Below are positions 34,397-44,265 of a DNA stretch of 64,000 nt, piece by piece. The stretch covers positions 2,976,001 through 3,040,000 of the forward strand of contig OZ345356.1 of assembly GCA_977006965.1 (NCBI GenBank). The letters run 5' to 3'. Under the pieces are notes generated by a model, which made no database searches, had not been told where the DNA came from, and worked only from the letters and a program-made list of their open reading frames with translations. Origin of the DNA: Phymatolithon calcareum (taxonomy: Eukaryota; Rhodophyta; Florideophyceae; Hapalidiales). A program made the translations under genes and the position numbers. Position 1 is the stretch's first letter, and each line of letters opens with the position of its first letter.

Positions 34397-36403
34397 CTAA
34401 ATCGCGACCCGAACATTTGCGTACTCTCTGGACAGTGATCCAGTACTTCCGACATATACCGTGCTTGATAAATCTCTCAGTCCCTTGCCTTCAATTCTCA
34501 CAACTTTCGAAACGACTTTGTACTGCCAAGAACACTTTTCACATATCCATGTCAGTATCTCTTCCTCCGCAACTAACATGTGAATTAATAATGCAATTTT
34601 TTCAAATGGGAGTCTCGACTTTTTCCCGCCGGGAAAACATCTGCCAAGGACTGATAGAATGGAAAATTCTAGCTCTTGTTCCGAGACCCCTAATTTGATT
34701 GAAGCTTGTAAAATGCCAGTCTTGTACGCCATGGACTTACTAGAAGTCAGACACAGATGAAGCAATTCAATAGAAACTCCTACACCGGAGAACAGGCCTA
34801 CAATTTCAATTGCGGCCATAGCATCGTTTTTGGCTTCTGTTGGTTGATGCGGGGATTGAATTCGGCATCCTGAGCAAAGATCACACGGTTTCTCTCCATT
34901 TCTTTTGTCTATGGGCGTGAAGTGCAGTACAGCTTGATGGTAAATACACCCACCATTTTCCCCTCTCAAGCACAACAGACAAACCTCACTAAGCGCCCTT
35001 GCAGAAGAGCGAAATTCACTTGACGTCTGATCACACAACTGAACATCAGCCCATGGAGTTACGCCTTCAAGTCCTCCATCCAGTGCTGAACCCCCGTACG
35101 CACAGTCTTCTGTTTCCCCCGTTCGGCTCATTGCGTTACTTGCAAACTGCGTTTTTTCTTTGGGTAGGCTGTGCAGGAGAAGCCACCCAGAAACATCCCG
35201 ACCCAAGCTGTGGAACATGACGCATAGCCCCTTTCGTTCAGTGCCACGTTCAGATCTTCCAATATGTTGAACGTAGGAAGATACAGTAGCCGGAATACCA
35301 CAATGTACTACCAAACCAAGACGAGGGTGATGGATACCAAGGCCAAGTGCCTCAGTTGCAAACAGCACGCGTGGAGTACTCTTCTCTTGCCAGGAGCGTA
35401 GCAAGTTCATCTTGACATTTGGGAGTAGTTGACTGTGAAATGCGGACGAGATAGGGGTTCCAGCGTCACAAACTTCCTTATTGACCGCTTCCGACATTTC
35501 GAGTGCCAGACGAATGCTCCGACAGTATACGACGGCGCATTCATCGTCCAGTATACGTGTGAGCAAACCCAAAATCCGAGCTGGAAACTGTTTCTTACTG
35601 CATGCTTTTTCGATTTCTAGAGTGATGTTCCTCCTGAACAGCGACTTGAAAGCGACATGAAAACTTTGCAACGGCAGTCCTGTCAGCTCAGGAACGCGCA
35701 TATAAAAATCTTTCGAAAATGTTGCTGACAAAAATGTAACAGGAACTCCACTCGATACGAATCTTCTTAGCCACAACGGTGTGGACTTAAACGCAGGGCG
35801 CCATGCCGCCCACAGAACAATGCAATGAGCTTCGTCGAAGACAATTCGAGTGAGCTTCACTTCGGAAATAAACGATAGGAAAGAGTGTGATGCTGCCTTC
35901 TCCGGCGTCACGATTACGGCACCTCCTTGAAGAGCCATCACTGCCTTCACCGCTAGTTTTTGCTCATCGTGTGACGAGGAGCAAGTCAGCTTAAACGCAG
36001 GTATCTGTCGCTTGACACATGCATTGTGCATTGAATCAATAAGAGAATGCGTCGGTGACACAATAACAGTCACACCGCCAGAGAAAACTGCAGGAAGAAG
36101 CGCAATTAAAGACTTTCCGTGACCTGTGGGCAGCTGAGCAATGATAGATTCACCTTGAACTGCTTTCACAGTACACCATTTTTGGGCATCATCGCGCCAT
36201 AAACCGATCTCTGGATACAAGTAGCGCAGACCAGCTTCTAATAAAGAAGCCATTTCTTCGTCTCCCATGGCTGGGGAATGTAAAGGGACCATGCCAATGA
36301 ACTCTGGCGCTGTGTTTTCCCGACCATGGCGCGGCATGATGCTCGTCAGGAGCCACACTTGGACAAAGCACATGGTCATATTTGACTGCACTATTTGCCA
36401 CAC
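34397..36403 (-). CDS. RecQ-like superfamily 2 DNA helicase
   Basis: A 668-codon frame without lesions. Motifs: Walker A QLPTGHGKSL (residues 90-99), motif II FDEAHCIVLW (189-198, RecQ-style DEAH followed by C-I), motif III FLSATF (224-229), motif V LFATEALGLGI (347-357), motif VI QHIGRSERG (379-387; RecQ: Q-x-x-GR-x-x-R). A Cys-rich region follows (C475, C478, C486, H489, C507, C510, C513), which could bind zinc as in RecQ proteins, though no HRDC domain is obvious. The frame opens with GTG; the likely ATG is codon 9 (36,379) or 23 (36,337). It converges on the transposase and lies wholly between the terminal repeats. Expected activity: ATP-dependent 3'-5' unwinding, perhaps aiding transposition or repair of the excision site (inference). 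Confidence 0.9.
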   Translation of the reverse strand: MWQIVQSNMTMCFVQVWLLTSIMPRHGRENTAPEFIGMVPLHSPAMGDEEMASLLEAGLRYLYPEIGLWRDDAQKWCTVKAVQGESIIAQLPTGHGKSLIALLPAVFSGGVTVIVSPTHSLIDSMHNACVKRQIPAFKLTCSSSHDEQKLAVKAVMALQGGAVIVTPEKAASHSFLSFISEVKLTRIVFDEAHCIVLWAAWRPAFKSTPLWLRRFVSSGVPVTFLSATFSKDFYMRVPELTGLPLQSFHVAFKSLFRRNITLEIEKACSKKQFPARILGLLTRILDDECAVVYCRSIRLALEMSEAVNKEVCDAGTPISSAFHSQLLPNVKMNLLRSWQEKSTPRVLFATEALGLGIHHPRLGLVVHCGIPATVSSYVQHIGRSERGTERKGLCVMFHSLGRDVSGWLLLHSLPKEKTQFASNAMSRTGETEDCAYGGSALDGGLEGVTPWADVQLCDQTSSEFRSSARALSEVCLLCLRGENGGCIYHQAVLHFTPIDKRNGEKPCDLCSGCRIQSPHQPTEAKNDAMAAIEIVGLFSGVGVSIELLHLCLTSSKSMAYKTGILQASIKLGVSEQELEFSILSVLGRCFPGGKKSRLPFEKIALLIHMLVAEEEILTWICEKCSWQYKVVSKVVRIEGKGLRDLSSTVYVGSTGSLSREYANVRVAI

Positions 36404-36636
36404 TACATGTGTTGGACTTTCCGTTCACAGACCGTTGTTTTTGGGCATAATTACACCGAAATCTGCAGTTTTCGTTAATCTTTTGCTGTCCTCATACTTG
36501 AAATGTTTCACTTCTTTTTACTCATTTTCTTGAAAACTAGATGCAGTCCCGTCGGTACAAACGACATAATTAAAATTTTCATCCATTTTATGAGCATTGT
36601 TTCGGCCAGTGAGAGCGCTTCAAAGATGGGGATGTA

Positions 36637-37530
36637 CACCGTCCACAACATTTAGTGTGTGTGACACTAATTTCCAGGGCTTATATTTAGGTGTGCTCAC
36701 TTTATTTAGTGTGATACACACAAATTAGGAATACATACTAATTATAGGACAGAATATTTAGTCTGTATGACGCTAATTAAAAAGATTCTCTAATAGTGTA
36801 TGGAATTTTGGAAAAAGCAATTTTCGAGTTTCTTCACAATGTAGCAACAGCTCCTACAATTACTAATCAGAGACAGAATCTATTTCCTCACTGCCAATAT
36901 GAGGGACTGGAAGACCATCAAAGTGCTCGCGATAAGTGAGGACAATATGCTGTAGATCAGGCTTAAGCTGCGAGACCGACCAGGGAATAGGCCTCATCGA
37001 ACTGCACAGTGCCTCGTCATGAGGGCATCGCGCCGCTTCCCGCGCCGCCGGCGAGCGCCAGAAGGCCGCGCCCACGCTTGTCCGCGCGAGCGGCGTCGGA
37101 TAGTCATTTTATTGCAGAACTCTCACCGCGCACTGTAGGTCTCGTCCTTAGTGCACAAAAGCGTGGTTTTACAGAGCTTCCATCTTTCCGATCGGGTCGG
37201 GCAATCGCTATTCCACTACGTGTGTGATTTCTACGTCACTTCGAGCAACGCGGCGGCAAGGGTGAAGAGAAGGGCGCCTGATTGCAGCTCCGCCACACGG
37301 CTGTAAAGCATAAATCTGGATATATTTCTGTTGTGACAAGGCTCTCAATCATCAGCCATACATGTCACATGGGGTGAGGATCTCAATCATGTGCAATGCA
37401 CCAAAATAGTGTATAAACATTTCTAGACTAGTATGACACAGAATAGTGTCACTCACATTAATTTGGAACAATACACACTATTATGGAATACACTCTAATT
37501 ATTCACATACACTAAATGTGGTGGACGGTG
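36637..37530. mobile_element. Nested 894-bp non-autonomous element with TA target duplication
   Basis: Ends CACCGTCCACAACATTTAGT and the inverse of ...AAATGTGGTGGACGGTG match over about 28 bp with two mismatches. They are flanked by TA (36,635-36,636 and 37,531-37,532). Removing the element plus one TA rebuilds the host transposon's right terminal repeat, confirming the boundaries. Subterminal regions repeat TAGTGT and CACTAAT words many times. Tc1/mariner (TA) or CACTA-type (CAC start, dense subterminal repeats) are both possible. No transposase inside. Confidence 0.88.
36863..37030 (-). pseudogene. Possible captured exon inside the nested element
   Basis: The minus strand reads SVSQLKPDLQHIVLTYREHF, then DGLPVPHIGSEEID and a stop at 36,863. 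The amino-acid make-up resembles a real C-terminal exon and contrasts with the AT-rich termini around it. The following segment (37,020-37,110) is GC-rich and unlike both ends. No family recognised; capture is an inference. Confidence 0.35.
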
Positions 37531-37960
37531 TAGGTCCTTAATTGTCCACAAAAATGTAGCGCCTTTCGAACCTCCCGGGCCTCCCGGACCAACTGACAAA
37601 GGCTGGTCCTGGCTGCAAGTCCGGTTGGCGCTTTGACACGTGGAATCCACAATACAAGCCACTGCTAGGCGCCGACATCGGCCTCGTTGTCCACAGTACG
37701 CCGCTGCTTCACGCCACGAACACCGCCGTCGCCGACCACAATAAGCCGTTGCCCCACACCACTGAACACGCTGTCTCCTTACGCCTGCCCACCGACAAGC
37801 GCTATTTGCCCCTCCAGTCCGCTGCTTTGCCGCCGACACCGCCCTCTCTGTGCCGCATAGTCCGCCTGCCGCTGCTCCGCGCTACTTCTCCCGCTTTCCC
37901 GCCGCGCTGAACTGTTTCGCCTACCTGCTTACTAGGAACCGGGCGTAGTGCAAGGAATCG

Positions 37961-38509
37961 ATGCAGAGAAAAGAATTACTTTCTTCAATTCCGTCATCCT
38001 TCGAAGACGTCTTCCGCTTTCTTGACGGTGATTCGATTGCTGATGACATCTCTGCATATGGAGAAAATCGACGGCCGACTTCCCCGAGATGTGACTCTAT
38101 TTTGGGTAGTGATGGCGGGATTGCGGAAGGGGAAGATGCTCTTTCACAATGGGTCGATTTTGCACATTGCACGAAAAGAACAGGCGAAATCAAACCAGGT
38201 GCAGTTGATATTTGCTGGGCGAAATTGTATTTGGGGGAACCAAGGCCCACACAAGCAGGAATGTTATTCTTGGGTGATACAGGTGGAAGTTTGTTTGGTC
38301 GCCAGGTAAGAAACGGGTTTGAGTACATGTCTACATGCCCGTCGAATTGCACATCGACATGGAAAGGCGAGATTAACGTCTTCGTTAGCTTCCTCCATAT
38401 GCACACGACGAGACGCAAAATTTATACTAATCGGTTCAATAAGGACAGCAACTTCATCGAAACTATCAACGCGGTAAGAAAATCGACACTCTTGATCCCG
38501 TTGAAGTAG
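37961..38509 (+). CDS. Intact chimeric ORF: family B N-terminus plus DBH-like copper domain
   Basis: 182 codons from ATG to stop. Residues 1-78 start MQRKELLSSIPSSFEDVFRF, acidic and Ser-rich, and run through WVDFAHCTKRTGEIK, the segment also found in repeat family B. From about residue 79 the sequence is the second catalytic domain of a dopamine-beta-hydroxylase-like monooxygenase: AKLYLGEPRPTQAGMLFLGD, EYMSTCPSNC, then INVFVSFLHMHTTRRKIYTN with the His-x-His copper ligands. The join (AAATCAAACC|AGGTGCAGTT) shares CC with both parents. It lacks the first copper domain, so no monooxygenase activity is expected. It is open, unlike its relatives at 24.6 and 58.8 kb. Confidence 0.6.
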   Translation: MQRKELLSSIPSSFEDVFRFLDGDSIADDISAYGENRRPTSPRCDSILGSDGGIAEGEDALSQWVDFAHCTKRTGEIKPGAVDICWAKLYLGEPRPTQAGMLFLGDTGGSLFGRQVRNGFEYMSTCPSNCTSTWKGEINVFVSFLHMHTTRRKIYTNRFNKDSNFIETINAVRKSTLLIPLK

Positions 38510-38699
38510 CCTCGCGTGCTAACTTTTGGCTCATTTTCCATTTGTTTCTTCAGATCGACAACTGAAGCAATGATCGCCAGTACTTGAAAGAGTTTAGAAA
38601 ACGGAAAAAGACATCGCCTGGGGACACACTAAGCACGACATGTGTGTACGACACAAGAACCATTTAAATTTATATGATGTCCGCGGTATGCGCGAAGAT

Positions 38700-39897
38700 G
38701 GAAACTGGTTGCATGTACACGGAATCCGATCAATGGTTCGGTTACGCTTGAATGTGAGCGAAGTCTAGACGCTCACCATAATCAAGATCGCCACATCAGT
38801 TCTGGAAGCCAGGCCATGATTTACAGGTATGGTGCATCAGGTTTCGCATATCAGGGAAAAACCGTCGAAGATCGCGCGTCGTACTGTTCAACGAAGATGG
38901 AAACTATCCGAGCACCGAAGATTTGTCGTTACCACCGAATATCACGGTCGCACATACTATCGTGGCCACCAATTATTCCGCTCCATCCGTGAAGGCGACA
39001 ACATACGCCTGCACGAGCAGTATTGTCCCGGTTCCGAAAGGCGGAAAACGCACGCTGTTCGCTGTAGACCTGATCATCATGAGCTCGTCGGATCAGAATA
39101 AGGTGCATCATCTCATCGTGGTTGCGTGAAAAATACTACGTACGCCAGACGCTTTTTGAAAACCGAGCACTGCATGGGCGACGGGCCGTTCACAAACAAC
39201 AAGGACTGCACCATGTTTTTTTCGTATGTAAGCTTGAGCTACCATTCAACAGCCGGTGAGAGTTGATAACTTCTTTGGTCTAACCAGTCATCTTGTTTTG
39301 TAATTCCTTGTGCAGGGGCTGTGAGTGCTGGTTGATTCTTGTTGGCCGAGGGTGTGGGCTTTGAAATTGATGAATCAAACAACTTCCTGATGATGGAAAC
39401 GCATTACGACAATGCAGATCGAGACCCAGGTGCAGTTGATATTTGGGGCGCGAAACTGTATTTGGGGGAACCAAGCCCCGCACAAGCAGGAATGTTATTC
39501 TTGGGTGATACAGGTGGAAGTTTGTTTGGTCGCCAGGTAAGAAACGGGTTTGAGTACATGTCTACATGCCCGTCGAATTGCACATCGACATGGAAAGGCG
39601 AGATTAACGTCTTCGTTAGCTTCCTCCATATGCACACGACGAGACGCAAAATTTATACTAATCGGTTCATATGGACAGCAACTTCATCGAAACTATCAAC
39701 GCGGTAAGAAAATCGACACTCTTGATCCCGTTGAAGTAGCCTCGCGTGCTAACTTTTGGCTCATTTTCCATTTGTTCCTTCCGACCGACAACTGCAGCAA
39801 TGATCGCCAGTACTTGAAAGAGTTTAGAAAACGGAAAAAGACATCGCCTGGGGACACACTAAGCACGACATGTGTGTACGACACAAGAACCTTTTAA
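38700..39897 (+). pseudogene. DBH-like copper monooxygenase pseudogene, P2 left copy
   Basis: Order on +: DOMON-like strand region (ECERSLDAHHNQDRHI; RYGASGFAYQG in another frame), first copper domain (TTYACTSSIVPVPKGGKRTL, ending HHLIVVA with the paired His), a predicted intron (donor TAT|GTAAGC near 39,229; acceptor TTGTGCAG near 39,316), then AEGVGFEIDESNNFLMMETH and the second copper domain with HMH. Lesions: a frameshift directly after HHLIVVA, a TGA early in exon 2, and further frame changes between 38,880 and 38,920 not shared by the right copy. Animal and algal relatives hydroxylate small substrates using ascorbate and two coppers. Confidence 0.7.
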
Positions 39898-42800
39898 ATT
39901 TATATGATGTCCCCAGTATGCGCGCTGTACACACCAGTAGACCTTCGGCATCGAGCATAGCCACTCTGTGGAGGTTTAACTGGACTCGTCACTGAACCGT
40001 GACTGACATGCCTAAAAACTTTGTAGCTGCGACCGTCTATTATTTACAATACACTGCAACCATACTGATTGTCCCCTTAATCGCACGAAGCAGTTGAAGG
40101 CACAACTGCAACAGGTGCGGAGTGAGATGGTGCGATTTTGTGGTGTGGAGGTGAAGAAGAAGCACTTTTCTAGACGAGAAACCAAGTGTCTTCGAAGGTA
40201 CCGCGAAAAACGAGTACGCGACGCACGCAGACAAGAGTTGAAGTGAAAATTACCAAAGCATCTGCTAAAACGCTGATCAGCGTCTCAAGTACTAAGTATT
40301 CGTAGCTGGGGGGTATTTCAGACAGAATTTCTTATGGCTGGTGCGACCCGTTCCGGCGGTCTACCGAAACTCCCCATTTATCCCCGTAGAGCGCACCAAG
40401 AGGGACAATATTCCACTCCCTGTGAAAATTGCTTAGTACTAGACACCTCACCACGATGGCATTCGAAGAAAAAATCATGTGCAACAAACTGCCCTGTTCC
40501 TCGGTCAGGAGTCCTTAGTCTATCTTTGGGTGCCAGGTTTTTGACTACCTAGGCTGGATCAGAGTTTCTGCAAGGGCTCGCATCCAAAGTCCTATTCTTA
40601 AGAGTAGAGTTTATCTTTTGGCCTTCCAAGACGATATCCTCTGGGACACCTGTCGCCGCATTGGGCGGTGAACTCCATGAGAACAACTGTAGCTACAAGA
40701 GGAAAATTCCATAGGATTTCCTCTTGGTCATAGCTTTGCAGCTCCTTACAATCTATTCCCGTTAGTTCATGAACAAACTAGAATGGCGTGAATGGGGTTT
40801 AATTAATATGATCTCGCACAGTTGTGGTCGAGCTCGCTCCCTTCTTTTCTGGTTGAGAGTATGGAAAGCGATAGTATAGCTAATATATTTCAACGTAAGG
40901 GTAGGGTATGTGGCGCGGTGATTTTCGAATGTTGGATAGGTGGTTAATTCGCCTTCTCCCCCTGCGCCGCTGACGCGATGATCTTACTTGGAAAATTCCT
41001 CGTTGTTTGTGGCTGCAAAAAGTGAAACACTTGCACCTGAAGAGGACAAGGTGTTTGGACGTCGGACGAAACAATAATTCGGAAAGACTAGAAGCACGAG
41101 ATAGCAGGGACAATCCTCCTCGATTACTCAAAGCCTGGTTTCTTGCAAGCAGCATGCCCAAGCGACACTAACCATGCGCACGCGATTGTGATGCAGTCGA
41201 ATTGGTACCGTTTTCCAGCTGAAAATGATCGGCATGTAAAGCACGCCATCGCCTTCGCAAGAAAAGGAGTGCCCGATAAGAAGAAAAGTGAGTAGCTATC
41301 ATGGAGGCTGTGGAGACATGGACAAGATGTACGGAGGATAGAACGCTATTTTCCGCTCTCGAGAGACAGAGATTCCACGCCCGCATCCCGTTATTCGCTG
41401 TCGCTCTCAATGCCGCGTACCACCTATCGCAGTTCCATGTCATGTGCCAATCCACAGCAGCCACCTTCTGAAAAGCAAATAGACGAATGTACCGGAGCGC
41501 TAAACACATCGCCACACAAAGCGAATCACGCTGTCGTGTTCGACGCACAGGCCCGGATCGCCAATCGCTACAGCTTTCGCGACGGCTTCGGCGAACGATA
41601 ATATCTGCAGTTGTATCGCTTTGCATCACCTTCTCAAAGCAATCTGTTTGAGCGAAAGCACCAGCCTCTCGGAATAGTCTCTGTACTCGCTACGCCGGCC
41701 ACACCGAGCCATTTGTGGTCCCCATGCAAAGTGACACGCAGATATCGACACTTTTGACTGGGCGAACGAGCAAACGACCATCTTGCACTTCGTTAAGCGC
41801 TCTTCCGAGAGCGTTGATAATTGTCGGATATTCTGGTATCGGGCCGGACGACATCGGGATAAGTGTTGCGGTTGGATAGAAGCTATTGCGCGAACGTGTG
41901 CGTCAGCACTCTGTACTGGGAACTTATCACTTTCAAGACGACCGCCGTGCGGTCTGGGACAAATCTGGCCTGGTTTGTGAGATTGGGAGGTGGAGGGAAT
42001 CGTGGCGGATTGATGACGAATGGCTTGCATGACATGGCTGGTCCTGCGCGGACGATGCGCTTGGCTTTCCTCAATAGGTTTCTGCACGGGAAGGTTAGCT
42101 CCTGGTTTTTGAGATGATTCTACAACTCTGCGATGCAATTCTACGTACTGTAATGAAAAAAGGGGAGGCGCGCAACTGTATCATACCGATGAGTCGCTTC
42201 CCGGGGTTCATTGAGGGCGCGAATCACATGGCTGTTTCCTCGACAAACATGGCAACGACGGCCTCGTTCACCAATAATTATTGGCCTCCGAAGATGTGGG
42301 CATACTTTAAGTGGAGAAGCCACGATTGCTCCCTTCGCTTCAGAACCGCCAAGTTGATCAACACTCCGGGATCGACCGTTTCGTCCATCAGGGAATGTGG
42401 ATCTGTGTAGCCGAGATTGGTGTTGTCGCTCTTCATGTACGAGCTGGGTGTGTGCTTCGTTGATAAGCTCTCGTTTGGCGATTCTTAATTCGTCACTGTT
42501 TCGCGTTTTGGTGACCTTGGTTAATTTTTATTTGGGATCATGACGAGCAAGTGTGACGCGTGCACCAACTCTTTTGAGCAGTGTCAGTGGATTGTTTAAT
42601 TTTCGATCTGCCCATGGCAATTGCATACCACAGCCGTAACATTTGCAGAGCCGTCCACAAGCAGTCAGGTCGTGCGGGTGTGTTTACAAGTTGCAAAGTG
42701 TGGCCAGTTCGTCGAGCAACGTGCCCTGCCCGAAATGCAAATCCCGAGCCGTTCGAAGATTTTGGTCGTTGGTGGACTGCTCCAGCGCGACAACAGAATG

Positions 42801-43089
42801 CGTATCATCCAAAATATGATTGTTGAAGATCTTCGCGACGACAGCCGATTTAATCGTCGAGAGCAATTGCAAAACACTGCGCTTGCGCTCCAATAGGACC
42901 GTGCCAATGTCAAGTCGCTTCTTGACGTACAGAGTGCCGAAATTTTACCCGCGACTCGCGCATACTCGCCTCTCTCACCATATTCAATTACCGCTGAGAC
43001 AAGATTTTACTCCCGCATTGTGTTGTCTTTAACCGTGGCGTCATGTCACAAATCTGGCGCGCGCGCATGGTGAAAAGCTCCAGGCGTGT

Positions 43090-43612
43090 TTCATGGTCTT
43101 TCCCATCAAGCAGTGTGGGCGATTTGCTGGATGGCAGTGACGGTAGGTGATTCGAGCGGGGGTTTGAACTTGCGGCGAGCGAGAAGTAAGATGGCTGTGA
43201 ATAATGCGGGGCTATCGCATTGCGAGAAGCGAAGTGAGTGACGAGCGCTGATCTCAACTGTGTTGTTTGGGGCTTTTCTTTCAAGTGTTGACGAGTTGCT
43301 AGATGAAAACGACCGCAGTTCAGGCATGCAGGGGCTTGAGTTTGGGTGAACGAAAAATGCGACCTGTGCGAATATTGCGAAGCTATGGCATTGCGAGAAG
43401 CAACGTGAGTTGCGAGCGCTGACCTCAACTGCGTTTGTTTGGGGCTTTTCCGTCAAGTGTGGACGAGTTGCTAGGTGGCAGCGACCGCAGCTCAGGCGTG
43501 CGGCGGCTTGAGCCTGAGCGAACGAGAAGTGGGACCCGTTCGAATATCGCGCACCTATGGCATTGCGAAAAGCGAAGTGAGCGACAAGCGCTGACCTCAA
43601 CTGTGTTTGTTT
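43090..43612 (-). repeat. Tandem array, ~172-bp unit, about three units (left arm)
   Basis: The words CTCAACTG(T/C)GTT and TTGGGGCTTTTC recur at about 172-bp spacing (near 43,254, 43,427, 43,600). Units are about 80-90% alike by eye. The 213-codon frame across it exists because the repeat stays open, not because it is a gene. Confidence 0.65.
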
Positions 43613-44265
43613 GCTGGCGGCGGAGAAGTTCATCCTGGAGCTGGTGCGGTATAGCCAATGCTGTCTTGTCTTGATGCTGACGTGTACCGCGATGAACTGA
43701 GAGCCAGGACATTGAAGTTTTCGTTGACAAATTCTAACAACAGGCAACTTTGCACAGGCTCGTAGGACAAAGGAAATAAGTAAGAGCAGGTAAGAGCAGT
43801 CAATAACTCAGTGAGTGCGTCGAGCAACTCTGCCGGATGGCAAACACCTCTTTGGCGCACGTCGCACAGATTTAATACTGACCCTGCACTGAACAACGCG
43901 GCAATGCTAGGTACATCTCAACCCGTTGCCTGCTGTGATTGTCTCGGAAGCGTGACAACGGTGGTTTGATGGATTCGTTTTTTCATTCCTTCTAGCAAAT
44001 TTTTGCAACATTTCTGTAAAGAATCACTTGTGCATCGGACAAACTCGAAAACTAAGTTCTCTCTAGAGCAAGTGCACACAATTCTCTGACATAATATATC
44101 CATCAATTAGAAGACTTAACAAAAGTTTGGACACATAAACCGGAGTGGGAAAAGACCAACTGCCTTCTGCTGCACATAATTAGTAGTCCTGTCGCCCACC
44201 AACCCGGAATGAGTGTCTATCTTCTTTATTTATTCCAATGTCAGGACAATAACTGCACTATTGAT

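Larger units (their letters stand above)
28036..37537 (+). mobile_element. Complete TTAA-targeting DNA transposon (Kolobok-like) with RecQ-like helicase
   Basis: Left end GGACCTACTTCCCCATCTTT and the right end, once the nested element is removed, match as a 22-bp inverted repeat with one mismatch. TTAA flanks both ends (28,032-28,035 and 37,538-37,541). The uninterrupted sites at 25,535 (inverted) and 59,745 (direct) join the two flanks through a single TTAA, proving a TTAA target duplication. Content: transposase on + (29.2-31.8 kb), helicase on - (36.4-34.4 kb), decayed cargo between. TTAA duplication is known for piggyBac and Kolobok; this transposase is of the Mutator/Kolobok DDE type, not piggyBac. 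A helicase gene in such an element is the unusual part. Confidence 0.92.
37542..43402 (-). repeat. Right arm of palindrome P1, second part (U copy 2)
   Basis: Continues the inverted U exactly where the transposon interrupted it (TTGTCCACAAAAATGTAGCG after TTAA). Compared with copy 1 it carries an extra 0.7 kb of DBH-like sequence (38.7-39.4 kb) and a tandem second DBH segment, and lacks the 460 bp of copy 1. From 38,694 onward it is also the left arm of P2. Confidence 0.85.

Noticed and set aside
34397-36403. Telomere-linked helicase gene marking a chromosome end
   Set aside because: It looks RecQ-like, but no telomeric repeat is present and the gene lies between the terminal repeats of a transposon.
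28036-37537. piggyBac element (TTAA duplication)
   Set aside because: The transposase has zinc-ribbon and HWCDDHSNCHEE-type motifs of the Mutator/Kolobok group and lacks the piggyBac DDD region and C-terminal Cys-rich finger pattern; the ends do not start with CCC.
43106-43747. 213-codon open frame on the minus strand (and its mirror at 50,329-50,970)
   Set aside because: It runs along a tandem repeat whose unit happens to lack stops; composition is Ser/Ala/Arg-rich without motif and other frames are open too.
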